Source: CAZLFQ01 sp964558975
Lineage (GTDB): Bacteria; Pseudomonadota; Alphaproteobacteria; Rickettsiales; Midichloriaceae
Length of the DNA stretch: 64,000 nucleotides
Reading direction: 5' to 3'
NCBI GenBank assembly: GCA_964558975.1
Contig: CAZLFQ010000001.1
Location: 248,001-312,000, forward strand
Positions within the stretch are counted from its first letter, which is position 1, and the number at the start of each line of letters is the position of its first letter. The notes beneath the pieces were generated by a model. The model saw only the letters and a program-made list of their open reading frames with translations, did not search any database and was not told where the DNA came from. The position numbers and the translations under genes are program-made. This document shows positions 17,517-27,202 of the stretch, piece after piece.

Positions 17517-18188
17517 TCAATTAGACTTATCGCTTAATTCAACATTAAAAGTTGTTTTAAAATTATCTATAAGTATCTTGTCATAATCTTGGATCGATAC
17601 TAGTTTACCAACTTTATTTATAGACGTAATGCCCTTATCTTCTATTCCACATGGTACAATGCCATTATAATCATCTAAGTTTGTTGAAACATTTATTGCA
17701 ACTCCATGGAAGCTAACCCACTTTTGTACCCTAACACCTATAGCTGCAATCTTCTCTTCTTTTCCATTATTATCAACCCAAACACCAACATGTTCTTTTG
17801 TAGTGTAAGATTCTATTCCAACTTCTTTAAGTGATTGAATTATCCAATTTTCAATTTGTTTTACAAATAATTTTATATCTGGTTTTCCACTATGGATTTT
17901 CTTAAGATCTAACATCAAATAAGCAACTCTTTGACCTGGGCCATGATACGTGAATTTCCCACCTCTTCCAGTGTGATGCACTGGAAACTTGTCTTTTTTC
18001 AAGAGGTCATTCTCGTTTGCGCTTGTACCAGCAGTGTATACTGATTGATGTTGTAAAAACCACAGCAGTTGATTTGCTTCACCAGAGATAATTTGTTGCA
18101 CACGTTTTTGCATGAAGCTCAGCGCATCTTGATATAGCACAGGTGTATCGCTGATTACTAATTCTACTTCTTGAGAATTTTTAAGCAT
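17517..18188 (-). CDS. lipB: Octanoyl-[acyl-carrier-protein]:protein N-octanoyltransferase LipB
   Basis: A 223-residue enzyme that moves octanoyl from ACP to lipoyl domains of 2-oxo acid dehydrogenases. The family block HTGRGGKFTYHGPGQRVAYLMLDL is present, with the acyl-thioester Cys180 in PCGI and the catalytic Lys in GVRVQKWVSFHG. Its start overlaps the rsmD stop by 8 bases, so it is the last gene of the dnaG-rpoD-rsmD-lipB run. lipA is not in the window. Confidence 0.92.
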   Translation of the reverse strand: MLKNSQEVELVISDTPVLYQDALSFMQKRVQQIISGEANQLLWFLQHQSVYTAGTSANENDLLKKDKFPVHHTGRGGKFTYHGPGQRVAYLMLDLKKIHSGKPDIKLFVKQIENWIIQSLKEVGIESYTTKEHVGVWVDNNGKEEKIAAIGVRVQKWVSFHGVAINVSTNLDDYNGIVPCGIEDKGITSINKVGKLVSIQDYDKILIDNFKTTFNVELSDKSN

Positions 18189-18759
18189 TACCTAAATACT
18201 TACACATTATGATCTTAGTTTTGCCATATCTTCTTTCATCAAGCAACTCAAAGCCCGCTGGTATTGTAATTTTATCTTTTTCTCCCTGCTCTATTATGAT
18301 CAAATTTTCCTCTGAAAACCAACCACCTTTGACGAGGCTCATCAGGCATTTTTCTGATAATCCTAAGTGATATGGGGGATCGAGATATACGATGTCAAGT
18401 TTGATTGTAGATTTAGGAAGTAATGTTGCATCGCTTCTAATGTATATTGCATTACCATCTTCGTTGAGCATTTTGAGGTTTTTAGCAACCAACTCTAATT
18501 GATCAGATGATTGGTCAACAAAAACTGCCCTAGATGCTCCGCGTGATAAAGCTTCGATGCCAAAAGATCCACAACCACAAAAAATATCTGCAATTACAGC
18601 GTTCTTTAAAATGCCAATTGGAACGTATTTAGCATTTTCTAATAGATTGAAGATTGCTAGGCGCGTACGCTCTGCTGTAGGCCTATAGTTTAATTCTTTA
18701 TTACCCTTAGATAGAGTTTGAATCTTCCTATTTTTATGTTTTCCACCAGTTATACGCAT
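18181..18759 (-). CDS. rsmD: 16S rRNA (guanine(966)-N(2))-methyltransferase
   Basis: A 192-residue SAM-dependent methyltransferase for G966 of 16S rRNA. The N-terminus MRITGGKHKNRKI and RPTAERTRLAIFNLLEN are typical of RsmD. The SAM site is DIFCGCGSFGIEALSRGA and the catalytic tetrapeptide is DPPY at about residue 127. It begins 8 bases after rpoD and overlaps lipB, so all are probably cotranscribed. Confidence 0.92.
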   Translation of the reverse strand: MRITGGKHKNRKIQTLSKGNKELNYRPTAERTRLAIFNLLENAKYVPIGILKNAVIADIFCGCGSFGIEALSRGASRAVFVDQSSDQLELVAKNLKMLNEDGNAIYIRSDATLLPKSTIKLDIVYLDPPYHLGLSEKCLMSLVKGGWFSEENLIIIEQGEKDKITIPAGFELLDERRYGKTKIIMCKYLGNA

Positions 18760-18767
18760 TTTGCCTA

Positions 18768-21227
18768 CTATGTATTTGCAAACCCTTTCAGTCTTTTCGA
18801 TCTGCTAGGATGGCGTAATTTACGTAATGCCTTAGCTTCAATTTGCCTAATACGCTCGCGTGTAACTGAGAATTGTTGCCCAACTTCTTCAAGAGTATGG
18901 TCTGTATTCATACCAATTCCAAAGCGCATGCGAAGAACTCTTTCCTCTCGAGGCGTTAATGACGATAAAATACGGGTTGTAACTTCTCGTAAGTTTGAGA
19001 GAACAGCCGCATCAACAGGCTGGATAGCATTCTTATCTTCAATAAAATCACCAAGAATACTTCCTTCATCGTCACCCACAGGGTTCTCTAAGCTCATTGG
19101 TTCTTTTGCAATTTTAAGAACTTTACGAACTTTTTCAATTGGCATTGCTAACTTTTGCGCAATTTCTTCTGGTGTTGGCTCACGTCCCATATCATGTACA
19201 ATTTGACGTGATGTTCTAAGGATTTTATTGATCGTCTCAATCATGTGAACAGGAATACGAATTGTACGTGCCTGATCAGCAATCGAGCGTGTAATAGCCT
19301 GTCTAATCCACCATGTCGCATAGGTAGAGAATTTATAGCCCCTACGATATTCAAATTTATCGACAGCTTTCATTAGACCAATATTGCCTTCTTGAATTAG
19401 GTCAAGGAATTGTAATCCGCGATTGGCATACTTTTTAGCGATTGAAATTACTAGACGAAGGTTGGCTTCAATCATTTCTTTTTTAGCTCGGCTTGACATT
19501 CTTTCGCCACGTTGAACCGAAGATACCAATTCTTTAAAGCTAGTAATATCAAGGTTGATCTCGTTAGCGATATCAAGAATCCGTGATCTGATTTCTTTAA
19601 ATTTTTCTTCTTCGGCCTTAACCATTTTAGCCATATTTTTGATTTTAGAGTTCTCCATGTTGTTTATCCACTTTGGACTCAACTCTGTCCCTTGATAAGC
19701 GGTAATCATTTCATCTCTTCTAACCCCATAATGATCAGCCATGCGAAGCATATCTGTCTCAAGAGCTATCAATTTTTTATTTTGTGTATATAAAGTCGAT
19801 AAGATATTTTCTAATCTGTTTTCACTCAAGCGAACTCCCTTCATCAGTTCGGCAAGCTCTTCGCTCAGCTTATCATATTTTTTCTGAACTTTTTCATCCA
19901 AAGTTTTGCCTTGCATTGCAAGCTTCAACTTATCCTGCTGAATGTTAACAATCTTACTAGCGTATTGCGCAGCTTGGCCAAAGACTTCCATCATCTTTGG
20001 TTTTAATTCAGCTTCCATACTGATAATAGAAAGACTAGCTTCTTCGCTATCATCTGCATATCCTTCATCAGATCCTGTAGCCTCTGCTTCTTCCTCTTCA
20101 CCTTTTTCTTCATCTTCTTCATCAGAAGGTTTTTTCTTTTCGTCTTCGTAGTCTTCTTCAACTTCAATTGAACCATCATCTTCTGTGAAGTCTTTTCCGA
20201 ATTCTTTGCTGTATGTAGCGTCAAGATCAAGAATATCACGAAGTAATATCTTTTCATTTACAAGACCGTCATACCATTTGATTAGTTCTTTTAGAGCTAC
20301 AGGAGTTCTAGAAAGAGAGCTTGTCATCAAATCTCTGCCTTCTTCGATTTTTTTAGCTATTTCAACTTCCCCTTCTCTTGAAAGTAAGCCAACGTGTCCC
20401 ATTTCTTTCAAATAAAGTCTAACAGGGTCATCACTGCGAGCTATTTCCTCTTCTTCACCAGCCTCTTCAGCAGCCTGATCATCCTCAATATCAATCTTGA
20501 AACTTTCTTCGTCTTCTTCGCCTTTCTCTGTTATTTGAATTCCTTCATCATCAAAGAATGAAATAGCATCATCCATTTTCTCAACAGAACTGCCATCTGA
20601 AGTTAAAACTTTACTTAATTCATCGTATGTTACAAATCCTAAATTCTTACCCTTATCTACTAAATCCTTCATAGTTCCTTCTACGCTCTTATCTTTTCCT
20701 TTTTTTACTGGTTTAACTTCTATTTCTTCTTGTATACCATCGTCAATTGTTACAATTTTAGGCTCTTTAACTTTTGGTTCTTTGGCCTTTATTGGTTTCA
20801 ATTGTTTTTCCTTTGATACTACAGGAGGCAACTTTTTCTCAATCACTTCTTGCTTTGGTTTTAATGTCAGCGTTGGTCTTGCTGGTTTCGCAGCAGCTGG
20901 TTTTTGAGAATTTTTCTTATTATCAACAAATTTCTTTGCCTTAAAACGGTTAGGTACAAATTTGTTTTTCTTCTGCTCTTTATCTTTGAGTTTAAAGTTA
21001 CTAGATTTTTTAGCAGATTGTTTTAATGGTTTTGCTCCAGAGCTTTTTTGACTTGCTGTGCTTGTATTTTTACTTGCAGCCTTAAAAGGTTTAGCTGGTT
21101 TTTTATTGTCAGAAGCTTGCTTATGAGCTGGCTTAAATTTATTGGGTTTACTGCTATTAGACTTACCTTTATTGAAAGGTGCAGATGGCTTCCCGAATTT
21201 CTTTTTTTTATCTTTATTCTTTCCCAT
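18768..21227 (-). CDS. rpoD: RNA polymerase sigma factor RpoD (sigma-70) with long lysine-rich N-terminal extension
   Basis: Primary sigma factor. Regions 2.1-2.4 occupy about residues 580-660 (ANLRLVISIAKKYANRGLQ, YKFSTYATWWIRQAITRSI), region 3 follows, and region 4.2 ends the protein (TLEEVGQQFSVTRERIRQIEAKALRKLRHP). A region 1.1-like segment (MKDLVDKGKNLGFVTYDELSKVL) starts near residue 186. Before it lie about 180 Lys/Pro/Ser/Asn-rich residues, and a Glu-rich stretch (EEDEEKGEEEEAEATGSDEG) interrupts the non-conserved region. At 819 residues it is longer than the usual 610-680. I chose the ATG at 21227: it leaves a 22-base gap after dnaG. An in-frame ATG at 21326 would overlap dnaG by 77 bases and lacks a ribosome site. 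Confidence 0.93.
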   Translation of the reverse strand: MGKNKDKKKKFGKPSAPFNKGKSNSSKPNKFKPAHKQASDNKKPAKPFKAASKNTSTASQKSSGAKPLKQSAKKSSNFKLKDKEQKKNKFVPNRFKAKKFVDNKKNSQKPAAAKPARPTLTLKPKQEVIEKKLPPVVSKEKQLKPIKAKEPKVKEPKIVTIDDGIQEEIEVKPVKKGKDKSVEGTMKDLVDKGKNLGFVTYDELSKVLTSDGSSVEKMDDAISFFDDEGIQITEKGEEDEESFKIDIEDDQAAEEAGEEEEIARSDDPVRLYLKEMGHVGLLSREGEVEIAKKIEEGRDLMTSSLSRTPVALKELIKWYDGLVNEKILLRDILDLDATYSKEFGKDFTEDDGSIEVEEDYEDEKKKPSDEEDEEKGEEEEAEATGSDEGYADDSEEASLSIISMEAELKPKMMEVFGQAAQYASKIVNIQQDKLKLAMQGKTLDEKVQKKYDKLSEELAELMKGVRLSENRLENILSTLYTQNKKLIALETDMLRMADHYGVRRDEMITAYQGTELSPKWINNMENSKIKNMAKMVKAEEEKFKEIRSRILDIANEINLDITSFKELVSSVQRGERMSSRAKKEMIEANLRLVISIAKKYANRGLQFLDLIQEGNIGLMKAVDKFEYRRGYKFSTYATWWIRQAITRSIADQARTIRIPVHMIETINKILRTSRQIVHDMGREPTPEEIAQKLAMPIEKVRKVLKIAKEPMSLENPVGDDEGSILGDFIEDKNAIQPVDAAVLSNLREVTTRILSSLTPREERVLRMRFGIGMNTDHTLEEVGQQFSVTRERIRQIEAKALRKLRHPSRSKRLKGFANT

Positions 21228-21249
21228 TGTGTCTTTGCTAATAGTTTTT

Positions 21250-23025
21250 TTACTGGATCCCGAGTTCTTGTTTGAGCTCTTCTTCGTGTCCTTTAAGTTC
21301 AGCAAGCCTGCGAAAAATGTTTTCATGTGGAGTACTCATTAATTCATTTTTTGTTGTAGAAATTTCTTCTTGTATATTTTTCAAAGTAATAATCTTAAAC
21401 AATCTTAATAAACCATCTCTAATATCATCGTACGAAACAGAATGCATAAAGCCCCAATTCAAACCAACATCAAGTGCTTGGGTTTGGAATTGAGGTAGTG
21501 CAGTATATTCTTGCTTCAGGCGTGCAACAGCAGTTTCCCGCAGTGCAGTATCTGAGAGCTCGGTGATAGATAATAGAGAATTACGTATCTTGTCAAGAGA
21601 TTTGGAAGAAATTTCAACTTTCATCAACTCGTCAAAGAACTGATTTTCTGATAATAACTCGGGGTTGTTGAGTAGTGTTTGCACTGCAATAGCTGCTAAT
21701 TCAAGGTTTTTACCTAATGTGGACGCAATATATGATTCTTGCTGTATATCTTTTGGCTTTTTACTATGTTTTTTGCTAAACAACGCAGAAAATTTCTCAA
21801 GGAAGAAGTATTTATAACTTCTAGCTATCTCTGTGTTCTTTATTGCAGATGACAACTCAACAAGCCTGTTTTTGAAATCCAGCCTTTTTTCAGGCGTATC
21901 TATTTTTTTAGCATTAAGTTCTATATCAAATAGCAGATCTGAAAGCGACCTTGCATTCTTTAAAAAAGAATAAAAATATTGCAGACCAAATTTGCTTAAA
22001 ACTTCATCTGGATCTTTCCCACCTTCTAATAAAGAGAATTTAAGGGACTTTCCTGCAGAAAGTAGCTTCATAGCTTCGTTGGCAATTTTAGCCATAGATC
22101 TGCGCCCTGCACTGTCCGAGTCCATGCATATAGTTGGCTCATCAACATACTTCCATAACAACTCTATTTGTTTTGTTTTTACTGCTGTACCCAAAGGTGC
22201 TACGGCATTATTAATGCCGTAGTTTGCCAAAGAGATGACATCCATATAACCTTCAACCAAAATTAGCTCACGAGTTTTAAACGCATCCTTACTAGCAAAA
22301 TTCAGACCATATAATTCATCACCCTTCTTAAATATAGGGTTTTCAGGGGAGTTTAAATATTTTGGCTCGCCTTCACCTAAAATTCTTCCACCAAAAGCTA
22401 TAACCTTATTCTTCCTATTCATTATAGGAAATATAACTCTACCCCTAAATAAATTATAAAAACTTCCAGATTGTCCTTTCACTAAAACAGTAGATTCCGC
22501 AATCATTTCATCACTAAACTTGGTCAAATGCTTAGTACGCATTTCCGAATGATTAAGTGGTGCATAGCCCAATCTAAATTGTTTTATGATCTCAGGTTTA
22601 AGCCCTCTACGTTTCAAGTAATCTAAAGCTTTTTTACCTTCTGGAGTATTAAGCTGCTGCTCATAGTAAACTGTAGCTAATTCAAAAACTTCAAAAAAAG
22701 AGTTTTCTTTTTGTTCTTGCTCTACTTGTTTTGGGGAATATTTTGGAAGCTGAACACCACACTCATGCGCCAACTTCTCAACAGCATCTTTAAATGACAT
22801 TCCTTCGGTTTGTGATACGAAACCAATAACATCGCCATGTGCCCCGCACCCAAAGCAGTGATAAAAACCTTTTTCATCACTTACCGTAAATGATGGCGTT
22901 TTTTCAGAATGAAATGGGCAAAGCCCCGTGAACTCTCCAGCACCTTTTTGCTTCAAACTCACTTTGCGTGAAATTATGTTTGAAGGAAGTAAAGTATCCC
23001 TAATCTGCTCTATGCATTGCTTCAT
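21250..23025 (-). CDS. dnaG: DNA primase
   Basis: A 591-residue primase that makes RNA primers for replication. The N-terminal zinc domain shows CPFHSEKTPSFTVSDEKGFYHCFGCGAHGD (about residues 36-65). The RNA polymerase core follows (FRGRVIFPIMNRKNKVIAFGGR), then the Toprim domain (ILVEGYMDVISLANYG and the acidic MDSDSAGRRS). A helical C-terminal domain is expected to bind helicase. It heads the dnaG-rpoD-rsmD-lipB run, a variant of the macromolecular-synthesis operon without rpsU. It is divergent from the ABC transporter at 23111. Confidence 0.95.
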   Translation of the reverse strand: MKQCIEQIRDTLLPSNIISRKVSLKQKGAGEFTGLCPFHSEKTPSFTVSDEKGFYHCFGCGAHGDVIGFVSQTEGMSFKDAVEKLAHECGVQLPKYSPKQVEQEQKENSFFEVFELATVYYEQQLNTPEGKKALDYLKRRGLKPEIIKQFRLGYAPLNHSEMRTKHLTKFSDEMIAESTVLVKGQSGSFYNLFRGRVIFPIMNRKNKVIAFGGRILGEGEPKYLNSPENPIFKKGDELYGLNFASKDAFKTRELILVEGYMDVISLANYGINNAVAPLGTAVKTKQIELLWKYVDEPTICMDSDSAGRRSMAKIANEAMKLLSAGKSLKFSLLEGGKDPDEVLSKFGLQYFYSFLKNARSLSDLLFDIELNAKKIDTPEKRLDFKNRLVELSSAIKNTEIARSYKYFFLEKFSALFSKKHSKKPKDIQQESYIASTLGKNLELAAIAVQTLLNNPELLSENQFFDELMKVEISSKSLDKIRNSLLSITELSDTALRETAVARLKQEYTALPQFQTQALDVGLNWGFMHSVSYDDIRDGLLRLFKIITLKNIQEEISTTKNELMSTPHENIFRRLAELKGHEEELKQELGIQ

Positions 23026-23110
23026 ACCAAAACTATAAGCTATTTTATGCTAATTTCTATAGATTTCATGAACAGCCTCTATATAGTGTTAAAAAACAAT
23101 CTAGCACACA

Positions 23111-24808
23111 ATGACTGAATTTTCTAACATGTCCAAAACCCAGTTCCTTCAAGGCGCTTGGATAATTACAAAAGATTATTTCTGGAAAAGTGAGAATTGG
23201 AAGTATGGCGCTTTAATGATTCTCTCACTCATTGGTCTTGAACTTGCATTTGTATATGTGAGCGTACTTTTCAATCAGTGGAATGTTGATTTTTATGATT
23301 CATTGCAAGAACTTAATAAAGATAAATTCTATGTATCAGTCAAAAAGTGGTTTGTCCTTGTCGGATTTATTCTGCTTGTTTTTGTAGCAAAATTCTTTCT
23401 AAACCTATGGCTGCAGCTAAAATGGCGCATTTGGATGACCGAAAAGTACCTAAACAAATGGTTACATAATAAAACATTTTATGGGATTAAAATCATTGGC
23501 AAAGAAACTGATAACCCAGACCAACGTATCGCAGATGACATAAAATCATTCACTAACTATACTCTATCTTTAACAATTGGATTGCTTGGAGCAATTGTAT
23601 CTTTCATTAGTTTTGTTGGAATATTATGGGGTCTATCTGGTTCACTCAAGATTAACCTTTTTGGCCATGACATAACAATCTATGGATACCTAGTATGGCT
23701 TGCCATAGTATATAACGTAGCTTCAACTTGGTTACTCCACATAATTGCAAGAAGACTTGCCATATTAAACTTCGAACAAGAAAAAAGAGAAGCTACTTTT
23801 CGTTTTTCTTTAATGAGGATTAGAGAATATGCAGACTCAATCGCATTGTATGATTCAGAAAAATTTGAAATCCAAAATCTAAAAGGAAAATTTCAATTAA
23901 TTATAGAAAACACTGTATCTATTATTAAGAAGATGCTGTCTATAAGTATATTTAGAAATCTCTATGCTAATGCTGCAAGCTTCTTCCCTGTGATTGTAGT
24001 GGCTCCACGAATGTTTGCAGGCGAAATAAAATTTGGCGGCATGATGCAAACAGTCGGAGCGTTCAGAGAAGTCCAAGACTCTTTATCATGGATAATTGGC
24101 AGTTATACCGCAATTGCAGATTACAGGGCTGTAACAGCTCGTCTTACTGGGTTTATTGAATCTATTGATGCGTGGGAGAAATATAATAAAACTAAAGATA
24201 TAGAAATTGCTTCTGGCAAAAACATCAACCTTACCAATTTAGAAGTAATGCTACCTAATCATAGTACTTTATACACATTAAAAAATGTAAGTATTAATGA
24301 CAATACTTTAATTACAGGTGTATCAGGAGTCGGCAAAAGCACATTAATGAGAACGATAGCTGGCATTTGGCCATTTGCTAAAGGTAAAATCAAAATCCCT
24401 AAATCTAAAATTATGTTTGTCGCCCAAAGAAGCTATATGCCGCAAGGTACTCTACTTGAGGTTTTAGGTTATCCAAACGTTGATAAAGACTTTGATAGTA
24501 AGCAAGTTGTGGAATTTTTAAAAGAAGCTAAATTAGAAAAATTTATTGAACGTTTAGACTCAACAGAAGAATGGACCAGAGTATTGAGCGGAGGTGAACA
24601 ACAAAAAATTGCTTTCATCAGAACACTTCTGGCAAAACCTGATATCATATTCCTAGATGAAGCAACAAGTGCAATGGATAATGATAATGAAAAACTAATG
24701 TATACTTTGCTTGCAAAGTATTTGCCAAAATCACAGGTAATTTCTATAGGACATAGGGACTCATTGAAGAAGTATCATAAAGAACAAATTGAACTTAAGG
24801 CAATTTAA
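23111..24808 (+). CDS. SbmA/BacA-like ABC transporter (permease fused to ATPase)
   Basis: A 565-residue inner-membrane exporter or importer of the YddA / BacA-related type. Four to six hydrophobic spans fill residues about 30-330, including LWLQLKWRIWMTEKYLNKWL and ADNPDQRI-like elements (ETDNPDQRIADDIKSFT) that mark the SbmA/BacA domain. The ATPase domain has Walker A GVSGVGKST near residue 403, signature LSGGEQQK near 492 and Walker B IIFLDEATSAMD. BacA-type proteins carry peptides or very-long-chain lipids and matter for intracellular survival in rhizobia and Brucella; the substrate here is unknown. Confidence 0.85.
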   Translation: MTEFSNMSKTQFLQGAWIITKDYFWKSENWKYGALMILSLIGLELAFVYVSVLFNQWNVDFYDSLQELNKDKFYVSVKKWFVLVGFILLVFVAKFFLNLWLQLKWRIWMTEKYLNKWLHNKTFYGIKIIGKETDNPDQRIADDIKSFTNYTLSLTIGLLGAIVSFISFVGILWGLSGSLKINLFGHDITIYGYLVWLAIVYNVASTWLLHIIARRLAILNFEQEKREATFRFSLMRIREYADSIALYDSEKFEIQNLKGKFQLIIENTVSIIKKMLSISIFRNLYANAASFFPVIVVAPRMFAGEIKFGGMMQTVGAFREVQDSLSWIIGSYTAIADYRAVTARLTGFIESIDAWEKYNKTKDIEIASGKNINLTNLEVMLPNHSTLYTLKNVSINDNTLITGVSGVGKSTLMRTIAGIWPFAKGKIKIPKSKIMFVAQRSYMPQGTLLEVLGYPNVDKDFDSKQVVEFLKEAKLEKFIERLDSTEEWTRVLSGGEQQKIAFIRTLLAKPDIIFLDEATSAMDNDNEKLMYTLLAKYLPKSQVISIGHRDSLKKYHKEQIELKAI

Positions 24809-24873
24809 TCAAAAAATATTTGCATTAAATGTCTAAGGGTTTATTTTGGATAGATTAACTTTATTTACAATTG

Positions 24874-26079
24874 ATGACTTTCATTTTTAATTTACCAAAT
24901 TCTCTTGATATATTCGCTCTTTTTGCTGTAATTCTATTTCTTAGTCTTATAGTTGGAGAGCTGGTTGCAAAGCTTCTTATAATACCAAGAATCACAGGTT
25001 ATATAGCTCTTGGTTTTTTATTCGGACCAAAAGCCTTAAATATTGTTACCCTAGAATTGTTATCAGAATCTAGGATTCTTGTTGATATTGCTTTGGGTCT
25101 TTTTCTATTTAGAATTGGTCGACACCTAGATATAAATTGGTTAAGAAATGATAAAGGCCTTTTTTTAACAACGGCTTCAGAGTTTTTAATTACTTTAATA
25201 TTAGTAGCCTCATTTATAACATCATTAGGTTGGTCAATACCATCTGCTGTTCTTGGCGGCTTAATAGCAGCAACGACATCGCCAGTTGTAGTATTAGTAA
25301 TCGCTCGTGACTTAATATCTGAAGGTCCTGTAACAAGAAGAACTACAATAATTACTAGCACTAATAACTTTTTTGCAATTGCGCTCTTTACAATTATTTT
25401 GCCATTTATTGATTCTAATAATCAAACATTTTTAGCTTCAACGATGCAGTCTATGTATAGGTTTTTAGGGTCGATTGTATTTGGTATTTTAATCTTTAAA
25501 ATTATGCAGCATATATGTCTTAAAATTTTAGGGAAAGTTAGGGAAACGCAATTCATACTCTTTATAAGCGTTATAATGATAGCGATCTCAATATCAAAAG
25601 TTTTAGGTTTATCATCCATGTTAGTCCTGCTTTCTATAGGGATTGCAACAAGAAATATGGATGATAAAAATGCACTAATCCAGATAGACATTGGCTGGAT
25701 ATCAAACATCTTATTTATACCTCTTTTCTTCATCACTGGATGTTATTTAGACTTTAAAAGTTTTGCGGATGCACCACTAATAGTTCTTGGATTCATATTA
25801 TTACGTTCAATTGGAAAATCTTCAGCAATATTTATCTTTAAGAAAAAGTCTTCAATAACTTGGAACCAAGCTTTTTATATTAGTCTAGCCCTAACTCCAA
25901 TGATAGGACTAGCAATAGGTATGACTAATAAAATATCTGATTTTAGTGATGAAATTGGGAAGCAGTTATTTAGTTTAATAGCAGCATCAGTTGCTATCTT
26001 GAGCATCATAGGACCAATAGCTACTCAAATGGCTTTTAGAAAATCAGGTGAAGCATTTTATAATGTTAAAAAGATATAG
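24874..26079 (+). CDS. Monovalent cation:proton antiporter (CPA2 family)
   Basis: A 400-residue integral membrane protein with about 11-12 spans. The order RITGYIALGFLFGPKALNIV, VDIALGLFLFRIGRHLD and GGLIAATTSPVVVLVIARDL matches the Na+/H+ exchanger domain of CPA2 (Kef-type) proteins. The cytoplasmic TrkA-N domain of KefB/C is absent. A TTG immediately precedes the ATG at 24874, which I take as start. It is on one strand with the YbdK-like gene 6 bases downstream, suggesting cotranscription. Confidence 0.85.
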   Translation: MTFIFNLPNSLDIFALFAVILFLSLIVGELVAKLLIIPRITGYIALGFLFGPKALNIVTLELLSESRILVDIALGLFLFRIGRHLDINWLRNDKGLFLTTASEFLITLILVASFITSLGWSIPSAVLGGLIAATTSPVVVLVIARDLISEGPVTRRTTIITSTNNFFAIALFTIILPFIDSNNQTFLASTMQSMYRFLGSIVFGILIFKIMQHICLKILGKVRETQFILFISVIMIAISISKVLGLSSMLVLLSIGIATRNMDDKNALIQIDIGWISNILFIPLFFITGCYLDFKSFADAPLIVLGFILLRSIGKSSAIFIFKKKSSITWNQAFYISLALTPMIGLAIGMTNKISDFSDEIGKQLFSLIAASVAILSIIGPIATQMAFRKSGEAFYNVKKI

Positions 26080-26085
26080 GTTGGT

Positions 26086-27201
26086 ATGAGCGATATTTTA
26101 AAATTTAAAAACAATGATCAACTAACGGTAGGTATTGAGCTTGAGTTACAACTTATAAATTTGCAAAATTATAATCTTGCAATGGAAGCCAATGATTTTC
26201 TTAGAAGATTAAATGAGACGCATCATATTGGCGTTGTAAAGCCAGAGATCACAGAGTCTATGATTGAGATCAACTCTTCTGTGCACCTAACTTATGATTC
26301 CTTAATTCAAGAAATATCAGATATTAAAAATACTTTAGTAAATGAAGCACTAAGAGCAAATATCGGAATATGTGGTGGTGGAACACATCCTTTTCAAAAG
26401 TGGAAAGAACAAAAAATCTTCCAACAGGAAAGATTTATAGCAGTGTCTGAACAATATGGTTATTTAGCTAAGCAGTTTACAGTTTTCGGTCAACACATTC
26501 ATATAGGGTGCTCTAATGGGGATGATGCACTGTATCTTTGCCACGCACTCGCAAGCTATATACCTCACTTTATAGCACTTTCTGCATCATCGCCTTTTAG
26601 TCAAGGAGTAAACACATCTTTTGATTGCTCAAGGCTTGCAGCTATAAGTGCTTTTCCTTTAAGTGGAACACCACCATGGCTTCAAGAATGGAATGAGTTT
26701 GAACTGTATTTTGAAAAACTTAAAAATTTAGGTATAGTTTCAAGCATGAAGGACTTCTACTGGGATATTAGGCCAAAACCAGAATATGGGACTATTGAAA
26801 TTAGAATCTGTGATACACCACTTACAATACAGACAGCTGTTGATCTAGCTTTTTACGCTAGAAATTTAGTAACATATCTTCTTAAAGTAAGACCAAAAAT
26901 TTCACGCAATCTTTATTTGACATATTTAGTAAATCGCTTTAGAGCTGCAAGATTTGGGTTTTTTGCTGATATTATAAATCCAATTACAGGATCTAAACAC
27001 TCGTTAGCAGATGATATTTTATTAACTTGCCATAAAATAGAAGATTATGTTAATCCGATAGAAAATATAGAAGTAATTGAACGTATAAGACAAACTGTTT
27101 TAAACAAAAAAAATGATTCATTATGGCTTCGTGAAAAACATGAAAAGCTCGATCATTTACCAGATTTGGTAAGAGAGCAAGTAGAAGTATGGAAGCAATA
27201 A
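26086..27201 (+). CDS. YbdK-family carboxylate-amine ligase (glutamate-cysteine ligase type 2)
   Basis: A 371-residue ATP-grasp-like ligase of the GCS2/YbdK family. Motifs are VGIELELQLIN, KPEITESMIEINSS, CGGGTHPFQKW, FGQHIHIGC, and WDIRPKPEYGTIEIRICDTPLT near residue 230. YbdK of E. coli has weak glutamate-cysteine ligase activity; other members make different gamma-amides. With no glutathione synthetase in view, the true product is unresolved. It starts 6 bases after the antiporter gene and its 3' end abuts the convergent thpR. Confidence 0.88.
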   Translation: MSDILKFKNNDQLTVGIELELQLINLQNYNLAMEANDFLRRLNETHHIGVVKPEITESMIEINSSVHLTYDSLIQEISDIKNTLVNEALRANIGICGGGTHPFQKWKEQKIFQQERFIAVSEQYGYLAKQFTVFGQHIHIGCSNGDDALYLCHALASYIPHFIALSASSPFSQGVNTSFDCSRLAAISAFPLSGTPPWLQEWNEFELYFEKLKNLGIVSSMKDFYWDIRPKPEYGTIEIRICDTPLTIQTAVDLAFYARNLVTYLLKVRPKISRNLYLTYLVNRFRAARFGFFADIINPITGSKHSLADDILLTCHKIEDYVNPIENIEVIERIRQTVLNKKNDSLWLREKHEKLDHLPDLVREQVEVWKQ

Positions 27202-27202
27202 T

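Noticed and set aside
20003..20257. A lysine-rich frame inside rpoD
   Set aside because: It is the off-frame reading of the Glu-rich coding tract of rpoD.
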